10,157 bases of DNA, from positions 1 to 10,157 of the forward strand of contig JAUWMO010000104.1 of the NCBI GenBank assembly GCA_030613125.1, read 5' to 3'. Shown here piece after piece: positions 1 through 5,447 of the stretch. Position 1 is the first letter of the stretch, and each line of letters begins with the position of its first letter. The notes under the pieces are model-generated. The model made no database searches, was not told the origin of the DNA, and saw only the letters and a program-made list of their open reading frames with translations. The position numbers were made by a program, and so were the translations under genes. The stretch comes from Bacteroidota bacterium. GTDB taxonomy: Bacteria; Bacteroidota; Bacteroidia; Bacteroidales; VadinHA17.

Positions 1-692
1 GGAAGCTTGGCCCAATCAAGATGTGCTGAACCTGGTCCGTGACAAGCTTCACAACTCACATTGATTTCAGCCCAGGTTGTATGGAAGGTCCTGGCAACGG
101 GATCATAACCTTTTTTCAAGTCGGTAGAATGGCAATCGGCACACATTCCATTCCAGTTCTGGCCATTATTTGTCCAGTAAAGCCAGTCGTTTGGTGGGAT
201 TTCCTCACCCGGATAAACCGAGTCATAAAGATGATACCATTGCTTTTTTTCCGTATCCCAGGTTATCGGCAGGCATTGTAACCGGCCTCCCTCAAATGGG
301 ACAAGGTATTGTTGTAAAGGAGTATATCCAAAAGTGTATGCTATCTGAAAATCACCCATTTCACCATCCGGCCCCGTGGTGTATACATAAAACTTCCCAT
401 TTTCCCTGTAAAAGCGACTTGTCACACCATTCCACTCAAACCTGGTATCATTAAAGTCTCCCAAAACTGATTCAGAACTGGCAGTATCCATTGCATAAGC
501 ATGATGAGAACCCAGCCAGAGGTCATGTTCCGTCTTATGACATTCAATACACGAACTCCCTCCAACATATTCAACTAATCCTAGCCTCGGATCTGCACTG
601 GAATCCTGAAATGATGCCTTTATCAGATACAATGGAAATGATAGAACGATCACAATCGTTGCAATAAAGCCGGTTGTTTTCCAGTGGTTCAT
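1..692 (-). CDS. Multiheme c-type cytochrome (cytochrome c554-like), N-terminal part, cut by window edge
   Basis: I read this from the minus strand; the frame is open from ATG at 692 to the left edge (230 codons plus 2 bases) with no stop. Residues 8-24 are hydrophobic after a short basic start, so the protein is exported and probably N-terminally anchored. Three CxxCH haem c sites are visible: CIECH (48-52), CADCH (184-188) and CEACH (214-218). The last sits in a W-x-E-x-N-V-S-C-E-A-C-H-G-P-G-S context (207-222), and 'FGYTPLQQYLV' plus 'GGRLQCLPI' lie between the first and second sites. This pattern matches the large multiheme cytochromes with a cytochrome c554-like N-terminus, often followed by TPR repeats; the missing part may hold more haems and TPRs. 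It starts 40 bases after the Rieske gene, so it is probably co-transcribed and the likely electron acceptor of that complex in the periplasm. No Shine-Dalgarno is visible. The family call is firm; its partner role is inferred from position. Confidence 0.88.
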   Translation of the reverse strand, partial: MNHWKTTGFIATIVIVLSFPLYLIKASFQDSSADPRLGLVEYVGGSSCIECHKTEHDLWLGSHHAYAMDTASSESVLGDFNDTRFEWNGVTSRFYRENGKFYVYTTGPDGEMGDFQIAYTFGYTPLQQYLVPFEGGRLQCLPITWDTEKKQWYHLYDSVYPGEEIPPNDWLYWTNNGQNWNGMCADCHSTDLKKGYDPVARTFHTTWAEINVSCEACHGPGSAHLDWAKL

Positions 693-732
693 AGAATGAT
701 AAGCAAATTAAAAATTAAAAGTTGTTTTGTAT

Positions 733-1248
733 TTAACCATATATTAAGTCAGTTTGCTTAAACTTCTTCCTCTTTGTTTTCTTTCCCAGGTCAACTTTCA
801 CAACTCCTTCTTCAATAATAACAGCAAAAATATCCAAAGCGTGAGGTGCCGGCGGACTAAGCACATCTCCTTTTCTATCAAACTCTGATGAATGGCATGG
901 ACATATAAATTTATCCTCATCTTCGTTCCATTGTATTGAGCACCCAAGATGTGTGCATTTCAAAGACAAAGCCAGAAATCCACCATCTTTCATCCTGACG
1001 AGGTATATTTGACCACTGCGGTATGGGTAAACAGTATTTGGGGAAATATCCTCCAGTCTTCCAATGATCTTAACCTGGCTCATGTCCTTCCTGCTACTTC
1101 TTTTACTACCAGAAAACATAAATGCAATTAATAAACCCGTAAATTCAAGCCCTGCAACAACGCCAAGCCAAACCCAAATTTTTTGAAAGAAGGATCTTCT
1201 TGTAATACCCTTATGGTTTGATTTATCCTTTTTTAATCTATTAAACAT
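733..1248 (-). CDS. Rieske [2Fe-2S] protein of a cytochrome bc-type complex
   Basis: The 171-residue protein has both Rieske cluster boxes: C-T-H-L-G-C at 98-103 and C-P-C-H-S at 116-120. By family knowledge C98, H100, C116 and H119 bind the 2Fe-2S cluster, and C103 and C118 form the supporting disulfide. A twin-arginine motif, T-R-R-S-F-F-Q-K (16-23), precedes a hydrophobic segment (about 25-46), so the protein is probably Tat-exported and stays anchored with its cluster domain outside. The 'GDVLSPPAPHAL' stretch (127-138) is the usual proline loop. Its expected role is to take one electron from menaquinol at the Qo site of the cytochrome b encoded upstream and pass it to a c-type cytochrome, probably the multiheme protein encoded next. 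The last residues (KKTKRKKFKQ) are unusually basic. A 136-base AT-rich spacer without a clear promoter separates it from the cytochrome b gene; co-transcription is inferred. Confidence 0.95.
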   Translation of the reverse strand: MFNRLKKDKSNHKGITRRSFFQKIWVWLGVVAGLEFTGLLIAFMFSGSKRSSRKDMSQVKIIGRLEDISPNTVYPYRSGQIYLVRMKDGGFLALSLKCTHLGCSIQWNEDEDKFICPCHSSEFDRKGDVLSPPAPHALDIFAVIIEEGVVKVDLGKKTKRKKFKQTDLIYG

Positions 1249-1384
1249 TGTTTATTTCAAATTGCAGATTTAAAAATGAAAAATAAATTTTATTTGTTAA
1301 ATTTTATACTTATTTCGTTTTGCCGTAACAACAAATTTCTCAATAATATTTAATATTTCCATTTTGCACTTTCCAATTTACAAT

Positions 1385-2719
1385 TTACACCTCCCATGGC
1401 CAGCACAATGCCATTCCTTTCCCCCGGAACCATAAACTTGTAAACATCAATATAAGGTATGAAACTACGAGAAATACAAATACTGCCTGTACAATCTCAT
1501 TTTTAGAGTAGCCGGCTTTTTTGCTAAGCCAGTATATCCATAATGCCAGGGAAACTAAAATTATGGTTAACGGAACCAGACCATTGCCAATTACTGCTAA
1601 TGCACCTGAAGCCGTCTCAATAAAATCCGGGATAAATTCATTAGCAACAATAAGCCCGGGTATAATAAATAAAGTGAAAACAGTAGTTTTAATACAGAGT
1701 TTCCTCCCATTTTCAGATGCGAACCATATCCCTGAATTCTTTGTTTTAAACCTGCTGAATGGTAACCACACTATTATTGCAAGGAACAGTACCGGAATTA
1801 TGAATGCAGCAAATAGTGGATGGAAATGCATCAACAACTCCTGAATTCCAAGAAAATACCATGGTGCTTTAGCAGGATTCGGGCTCAATGCCGGATTGGC
1901 TTTTTCAAGTAACGGAGCATTCCAGATAACACTGATAAACAAGACCAGGGCGATCAATACCAGAGCAAAAACAAACTCACGTGCCACAAAATCAGGAATT
2001 GCAGAAACGTATTCTTTATTTTTTTTGCTATTCCCTCCGGGAACAACCACGCCTCCTGCTTTTCTTACCTTCCAGAAATGAAATACCATCAAAACCACCA
2101 TTATCAATGGAAGGATTGCTGTATGAAAATTATAAAAATTTAATAGTGTTACCGGACCAACTTCGTTACCACCGCGAAAAAGATGAAGTAACATATCCCC
2201 AACACCAGGTACATAATGCAACATGCTCGTGGCAACTGTTACAGCCCAATATGACAATTGGTCCCAGGGTAACAGGTATCCTGAAAAGTTTGACAGCACT
2301 ACGGTAAGCATCATCCCAAGTCCAATTACCCAGTTCCAGTGCCTTGGAGGATGGAAGGCTTCTGTGAAGAAAACCCTCAGTAAATGAAGGAATGTTATAA
2401 CTACCATCAGCATTCCACTCAAATGGTGGATATTCCTTACAAACTGACCAAATAATACCTGATCTTGTATGGCTATCAGGGAATCGTATGCTTTTGCGGG
2501 TGATGGTTCATATACAAACCTGAGAATAATCCCGGTAAAAACCTGCAGCAGAAATAAAATTACAGCCATGCCACCAAGCCCCCAGGTATGAGTAATCTTT
2601 AAAGTTTCTTTTCTTACACGTGTTGGATGGATATGAAGGATCAGATTCCTGAACACTTTCCTCGTCCGAACCGATTCAGGAAAATATTTATTAGATTCTT
2701 GCTGGTCTGTGGATTGCAT
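1385..2719 (-). CDS. Cytochrome b, fused b/subunit IV form, of a quinol:cytochrome c oxidoreductase
   Basis: This 444-residue integral membrane protein is the quinol-oxidising core subunit. The N-terminal half matches cytochrome b/b6: helix B carries H98 and H112 (RNIHHLSG...FLHLLR) and helix D carries H199 and H214 (NFHT...VFHFWKVRK), the four ligands of the two b haems. 'SGYLLPWDQLSYWA' (146-159) is the family's Qo-side segment. From about 240 the sequence matches subunit IV, so the two halves are one chain, as in bc1 rather than b6f. The Qo-site PEWY motif reads A-P-W-Y at 285-288 (NPAKAPWYFLG), without the acidic residue; non-PEWY variants are known in low-potential quinone enzymes. The end, F-R-G-K-G-M-A-L-C-W-P-W, resembles subunits of complexes lacking a classical c1. 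It is the first gene of the operon, with the promoter candidate at 2781-2812 about 60-90 bases upstream. ATG at 2719 is the only start that keeps the whole N-terminus. Confidence 0.95.
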   Translation of the reverse strand: MQSTDQQESNKYFPESVRTRKVFRNLILHIHPTRVRKETLKITHTWGLGGMAVILFLLQVFTGIILRFVYEPSPAKAYDSLIAIQDQVLFGQFVRNIHHLSGMLMVVITFLHLLRVFFTEAFHPPRHWNWVIGLGMMLTVVLSNFSGYLLPWDQLSYWAVTVATSMLHYVPGVGDMLLHLFRGGNEVGPVTLLNFYNFHTAILPLIMVVLMVFHFWKVRKAGGVVVPGGNSKKNKEYVSAIPDFVAREFVFALVLIALVLFISVIWNAPLLEKANPALSPNPAKAPWYFLGIQELLMHFHPLFAAFIIPVLFLAIIVWLPFSRFKTKNSGIWFASENGRKLCIKTTVFTLFIIPGLIVANEFIPDFIETASGALAVIGNGLVPLTIILVSLALWIYWLSKKAGYSKNEIVQAVFVFLVVSYLILMFTSLWFRGKGMALCWPWEV

Positions 2720-2780
2720 AGATTACAAAAATAACCGGAATTATCATTCACGGGCAGTTTTAAATAAAAATATAGCTTCG

Positions 2781-2812
2781 CAAATTTACCCTGTGAAATA
2801 TTGCTTTGCAAT
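2781..2812 (-). promoter_or_regulatory. Candidate Bacteroidota promoter for the cytochrome b operon
   Basis: Read on the minus strand, TAAATTTG (2788-2781, followed by C) fits the Bacteroidota -7 consensus TAnnTTTG exactly. ATTG (2812-2809) lies 20 bases upstream, close to the -33 TTG element at its expected spacing. A start about 7 bases downstream would leave a leader of roughly 55 bases before the ATG at 2719. The promoter overlaps the inverted repeat at 2783-2842, so a repressor or a DNA or RNA structure could control it. This is a consensus match only, with no transcript evidence. Confidence 0.5.
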
Positions 2813-2842
2813 AAATCTGCGATTTATTTCACAGGGTGAATT
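2783..2842. repeat. Large branched inverted repeat upstream of cytochrome b
   Basis: The outer arms AATTTACCCTGTGAAATA (2783-2800) and 2825-2842 are reverse complements over 18 bases except one pair (T2787/G2838); the inner 12 pairs are perfect. Between them sit two smaller hairpins: ATTGC-TTT-GCAAT (2800-2812) and ATAAAT-CTGCG-ATTTAT (2811-2827). They compete slightly with the outer stem, so the fold could be a long hairpin or a three-way junction. It overlaps the promoter candidate. It could be an operator, a dispersed Bacteroidota repeat, or both. Confidence 0.75.
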
Positions 2843-2895
2843 AAAAAGGTTAATACTATTCAAATGAAACTGCCAAATTTGAATGATTGTGATAT

Positions 2896-2927
2896 AAGGC
2901 TGAGGCTAATCCCGAAAACTTTCGGGA
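2896..2927. repeat. Degenerate GGCTNA hexamers followed by a perfect 8-bp hairpin
   Basis: AAGGCTGAGGCTAA (2896-2909) is a degenerate double hexamer like the GGCTAA units of the elements at 3115 and 9776. Directly after it, TCCCGAAA (2910-2917) and TTTCGGGA (2920-2927) form a perfect 8-bp stem around AC. No U-tract follows, so it is not a typical intrinsic terminator. It may be a decayed copy of the hexamer-flanked element, or an unrelated hairpin repeat. Confidence 0.5.
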
Positions 2928-3000
2928 GAGGAAAAAACAAGATAAAGTATGTCTAAAAAGTAAAAAAATGAGATAAATTGAATTTAATAGCACCTATGCT

Positions 3001-3112
3001 GTCCGCGTGTCGCCGAATCCGCTAACCGGCGGAGGAGGCACAAGCTATATAGCGTAAGCGTCCATAGCGGGTACGCGACGGTGAGGACGGAGGCACAAGG
3101 TTCGACGTAAGC
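3001..3112. repeat. GC-rich structured intergenic segment with a two-copy direct repeat
   Basis: About 110 bases of clearly higher GC sit in AT-rich surroundings. GGAGGCACAAG occurs at 3034-3044 and 3089-3099, each followed by 6-8 bases and then CGTAAGC (3053-3059 and 3106-3112), giving a direct repeat with a period near 54. GCTATATAGC (3044-3053) is a perfect palindrome. GTCC...GTCGC (3001-3013) can pair with GCGAC...GGAC (3075-3088), closing most of the segment into one fold. No coding frame is convincing. It could be a dispersed intergenic repeat or a structured RNA; the sequence alone does not decide. Confidence 0.5.
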
Positions 3113-3114
3113 AT

Positions 3115-3160
3115 AAGGCTAAAATGAATAGTCAAATCCCTTAGCCTTAGCCTTTAATAC
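3115..3160 (-). repeat. Dispersed element bounded by AAGGCTAA/TTAGCCTT, copy 1
   Basis: AAGGCTAA (3115-3122) and TTAGCCTT (3141-3148) are inverted arms around an 18-base core (3123-3140). On the minus strand the element reads GTATTA, then GGCTAA hexamers (two), then core and arm. The copy at 9776-9840 has the same order on the plus strand, with the same 18-base core length and only two core differences. The hexamer number on each side differs between copies. Confidence 0.75.
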
Positions 3161-3582
3161 CAGAATGATTATTAAAATGTTATAACTTGTTATATATCAA
3201 TGAATAACTTTGAATTTCCGATACATAGAACTATCAGAATACTTTACATTTGAGAATAGATTATGACAAGATTGTTTAAATTTATTTATGGTATATCTTG
3301 TTTTTCAGTTATTACTACGTAGTTTAATGACTATGTTCTAATTTGTGTATCATATACTTGACTAACTAAAATTTCTCCCTCTGTAATTTTCTCGCCAACG
3401 CTGTGAAATAATGCTACTGGTATTTAGTATCTCACCGAGCCGGTAGGAGATATATTTGTTAAAACCACCCAGGATTCTAAAATATTCAGTCCGTAAAATT
3501 TTAACACACCTGTTTGTCAGAAACAATAATATTACCTCTTTAACGAGGCGTTTGTAAATCTCATAAAAATTAATTACTAATT
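3161..3582. other. AT-rich intergenic stretch without a recognised gene
   Basis: I see no gene, RNA or clear repeat here. A minus-strand frame (3631 to 3362) is open but starts inside the REP hairpin at 3608-3626, has no recognisable motif, and is probably chance. Confidence 0.5.
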
Positions 3583-3662
3583 TGCCCTGAAAGGGCATAA
3601 ACAGTAACACAGGGCAACGCCCTGTGGACATTGGATGCTAAAAGCATAAGCCCTGAAAGGGC
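3583..3662. repeat. Cluster of three REP-like hairpins
   Basis: Three hairpins follow one another: TGCCCTGAAAGGGCA (3583-3597), CACAGGGC-AAC-GCCCTGTG (3608-3626, 8-bp perfect stem) and GCCCTGAAAGGGC (3650-3662). The order GCCCTGAAAGGGC, CAGGGCAACGCCCTG, GCCCTGAAAGGGC is a common REP layout in Bacteroidota intergenic DNA, usually linked to RAYT transposases. A decayed RAYT gene lies directly to the right, which fits that link. Confidence 0.8.
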
Positions 3663-3871
3663 GAAAGCCTAATCCCACACATAACGTTCATTGTATTCAA
3701 CTTTGTACTTTTTTAGAAAAGCCATGAACTCATCATGGAAACTATTATGCTTATGAGGTTTTAATGCTATCATCAATCAGGTTTTGCCGGTTTTTGGTGC
3801 TAAATGTTATATGAACATAAACTTCTGATAATGATTGTGGCATAGTTTCTTGCTTTCGCCCTTTCAGGGCT
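3649..3871 (-). mobile_element. Miniature RAYT-derived REP element with 20-bp inverted ends
   Basis: AGCCCTGAAAGGGCGAAAGC (3649-3668) and 3852-3871 are perfect 20-base inverted repeats, each holding a REP hairpin. They enclose only the start and the end of a RAYT transposase gene (3843-3669). The unit is 223 bases and cannot encode an active enzyme, so it looks like a non-autonomous, MITE-like deletion derivative that could be moved only by a transposase supplied from elsewhere. No clear target duplication is visible next to the arms. Confidence 0.7.
3669..3843 (-). pseudogene. REP-associated tyrosine transposase (RAYT, Y1_Tnp/IS200-like), internally deleted
   Basis: From ATG at 3843 the frame reads M-P-Q-S-L-S-E-V-Y-V-H-I-T-F-S-T-K-N-R-Q and ten further residues, ending at TAA 3753-3751; this is the characteristic N-terminus of Bacteroidota RAYTs. 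In another frame, ending at TAG 3671-3669, the sequence reads H-K-H-N-S-F-H-D-E-F-M-A-F-L-K-K-Y-K-V-E and then Y-N-E-R-Y-V-W-D, the typical C-terminus. Intact members have about 150 residues with an HUH motif and a catalytic tyrosine. Here roughly 90 middle codons, with those residues, are gone and the two ends meet out of frame near 3750-3765. The family nicks single-stranded DNA at REP hairpins; this copy cannot. Both gene ends lie directly inside the 20-bp inverted repeats. The identification rests on recall of the conserved ends but both fit well. Confidence 0.82.
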
Positions 3872-3914
3872 AATTTGTTTATTTGTTTTTATACTGCCCT
3901 ATCCTATTGCTATT

Positions 3915-3930
3915 GCCCCTTTGAAGGGGC
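3915..3930. repeat. REP-like hairpin GCCCCTTTGAAGGGGC
   Basis: GCCCCTT (3915-3921) and AAGGGGC (3924-3930) form a 7-bp perfect stem. It resembles the GCCCTGAAAGGGC hairpins to its left, with one extra C/G pair, and probably belongs to the same REP family. Confidence 0.65.
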
Positions 3931-3996
3931 GATATCTAAAAATTCCTGTTATTATTCCAGAGTAAATTTGCTGCATATTTGAGAACATAGCTAATT

Positions 3997-4016
3997 TAAT
4001 ACGTATTATAATACGT
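3997..4016. repeat. Nested perfect palindromes built from TAATACGT
   Basis: TAATACGTATTATAATACGT contains two overlapping perfect palindromes: TAATACGTATTA (3997-4008) and ACGTATTATAATACGT (4001-4016). GGTTTTTT follows on the plus strand, so it could act as a weak terminator there, but no plus-strand gene ends before it. It lies 25 bases past the end of the PAS relic on the minus strand. It could also be an operator-like site. Confidence 0.45.
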
Positions 4017-4041
4017 GGTTTTTTCAGTCTTTGAACCTTAA

Positions 4042-4341
4042 TCAAGGGGTTAAAAGACGCTTCTCTCCTTTCAGGTTTTGTATTTCTGTGATATCCTGGC
4101 TTACTTCAAGAGTTCCCTTATATTTCCCTGACCTGTCGTACAGGGCATAATATTCGATCAGGATCACCTTTTCTTTCGTTCTTATCCGGAAGGATTCCTT
4201 TTTTTTCTTTCCTGATGACCTGTAACTTGTTCCGAAGGTCCGAAGGACTCCTTTGGAGACTCCTTTGAAGACTCCTATGGAGAATACCTGTGGCGCAACT
4301 TGCCTGCCCATCCTTGTGTACCGCAGCAGGGTAACCTGCAA
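4042..4341 (-). pseudogene. PAS-domain gene relic (C-terminal PAS of DUF438-like proteins)
   Basis: The minus-strand frame ending at 4042 gives S-G-K-K-K-K-E-S-F-R-I (residues 43-53), then V-I-L-I-E-Y-Y-A-L-Y-D-R-S-G-K-Y-K-G (59-76), then T-L-E-V-S-Q-D-I-T-E-I-Q and ending K-G-E-K-R-L-L. This is the last beta strands and the C-terminal tail of the PAS domain that ends DUF438/PAS sensor proteins. 'GRQV' (12-15) may be the preceding conserved turn. An in-frame stop lies directly upstream of the first available codon (TTG, 4341), so the rest of the protein (DUF438, hemerythrin-like part and the PAS core) is missing. Short tandem repeats (4231-4282) are inserted where the PAS middle should be. 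I treat it as a 5'-truncated, repeat-disrupted relic, not a working gene; its former job would have been sensing and signalling. Confidence 0.55.
4231..4282. repeat. Short tandem repeats inside the PAS relic
   Basis: TCCGAAGG occurs twice in tandem (4231-4246), directly followed by three 12-base units: ACTCCTTTGGAG, ACTCCTTTGAAG and ACTCCTATGGAG (4247-4282). On the minus strand the 12-mers keep the frame and read IGVF-KGVS-KGVL. The pattern suggests slippage expansion in DNA no longer under coding selection. Confidence 0.75.
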
Positions 4342-4473
4342 CCCTTATTCTATCGGTTGCCTTTTGTTTTTTCTTCATTTATAGGTATTTTCGCATATAA
4401 TTAATGTTCAATTGATAAATAAACATCATAAAAAAATAAAAACTCTGATTGAATGGTCTGACTTTTCTTAATA

Positions 4474-5340
4474 ATGGAAACCCTGAAAAAAGAGATTAGT
4501 TCTGCAATGTCTGACCATGAATCAGGCTCTCTGCAACTGCTTGATAATCTGATCAGGTCATTTGGATCTTTTTATAAAAGGCCGGGTAATCAGGTTCATA
4601 CGGATATAGAAAAGTTTTTAAGTTCTCTGGAAACCGGGTTTAATGATTTCCCTGTAATCCAACACTTTTTAAAGAATTTCAAAGAGTTTTTATCCACCGG
4701 ATCACAAGCTAATGGAGCTGCCTTTCTCAGTCAATACAACCTAAAATGGGAAAATATTGATCAAAACATTGCAATAGAAGCTTCCAAAATAATTGATTGT
4801 TCAGGGAAGAGCATTATGGTTCACAGCAATAGCAGAACTATTCAGACTTTTCTCAAAATACAAAAGAGCAACTCATCTGTTATCAACATAATTCAGACGG
4901 AATCACGTCCGGTAATGGAAGGAAGAAAGCAGGCTGAATGTTTAATCAGCCTTGGCTTTCCGGTCAAATTTATAACTGATAGTTCTGCTGCCAGATATTT
5001 TTCTGAAATAGAATATGTTATTACAGGTGCAGACCGGATCAATTCCGATAGCTTCATAAACAAAACGGGAACAATGGTACTGGCACTTCTTGCACGTGAA
5101 TTTGGAAAACCATTTTATGTCTTATTTGATAGCCGTAAAATTGTCAGGGACAAACCATATCCTCAGTTTGAAGAAAAACAGAAGGATCCGGAAGAAATTT
5201 GGGAAAATCATCCTTCAACAATTGAAGTTAAGAACTATTACTTCGAATCGATACCGATAAAGTTGGTCACCCATCTTATTTGTGAAAAGGGAATCTACAA
5301 ACCTTCAGATACCAGGAATTCAACAAACGCAATAACCTGA
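4474..5340 (+). CDS. eIF2B/MtnA-superfamily (IF-2B-like) protein, probably non-catalytic
   Basis: The 288-residue protein matches the IF-2B fold of eIF2B alpha/beta/delta subunits, methylthioribose-1-phosphate isomerase and ribose-1,5-bisphosphate isomerase. Conserved blocks occur in family order: 'IMVHSNSRTI' (114-123), 'TESRPVMEGRKQA' (142-154), 'ITGADRI' (183-189), 'NKTGT' (196-200) and 'GKPFYVL' (211-217). The GAD aspartate is D187. The isomerases carry a cysteine where this protein has S-N-S (118-120), so isomerase activity is unlikely, and the pattern is closer to eIF2B regulatory subunits or uncharacterised bacterial members. Residues 1-90 form a helical N-terminal region, as in the family. 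No signal peptide is seen, so it is cytoplasmic. It stands alone: the upstream DNA is repeat-rich, and the downstream operon converges on it with 107 bases between. No Shine-Dalgarno or promoter consensus is clear. Family call good, function unknown. Confidence 0.85.
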   Translation: METLKKEISSAMSDHESGSLQLLDNLIRSFGSFYKRPGNQVHTDIEKFLSSLETGFNDFPVIQHFLKNFKEFLSTGSQANGAAFLSQYNLKWENIDQNIAIEASKIIDCSGKSIMVHSNSRTIQTFLKIQKSNSSVINIIQTESRPVMEGRKQAECLISLGFPVKFITDSSAARYFSEIEYVITGADRINSDSFINKTGTMVLALLAREFGKPFYVLFDSRKIVRDKPYPQFEEKQKDPEEIWENHPSTIEVKNYYFESIPIKLVTHLICEKGIYKPSDTRNSTNAIT

Positions 5341-5447
5341 ATTTCGACTTTCTAAATGATTCAATACCATGATTTAAGGAGATTCCTCCCTGCGGAATGG
5401 AAATATTATTAAGTTTTCTTACAAGCACAATTTAACCGCAGAGACCT

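Noticed and set aside
39..454. Plus-strand open frames opposite the multiheme cytochrome
   Set aside because: The minus strand has a continuous frame with three CxxCH motifs; these are its shadows.
1521..2307. Plus-strand open frames opposite cytochrome b
   Set aside because: They lie antisense to a well-supported membrane protein gene and show no domain or composition typical of real proteins.
3001..3112. tRNA or other known RNA gene
   Set aside because: No cloverleaf with a T-loop or anticodon arm could be drawn, and it matches no RNA family I recognise.
3362..3631. Open minus-strand frame of 89 codons
   Set aside because: It begins inside a REP hairpin, reads through a second hairpin, has no recognisable motif and no ribosome site; most likely chance.
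4380..4473. Promoter for the eIF2B-like gene
   Set aside because: No TAnnTTTG match with proper spacing was found; TATTTTCG is only a partial fit.
4474..5340. Methylthioribose-1-phosphate isomerase (mtnA)
   Set aside because: The catalytic cysteine block is absent, the protein is shorter than MtnA, and there is no salvage-pathway neighbour.
5382..5398. Hairpin ATTCC/GGAAT between the converging genes as a terminator
   Set aside because: The stem has only five pairs with no U-tract on either side; too weak to call.
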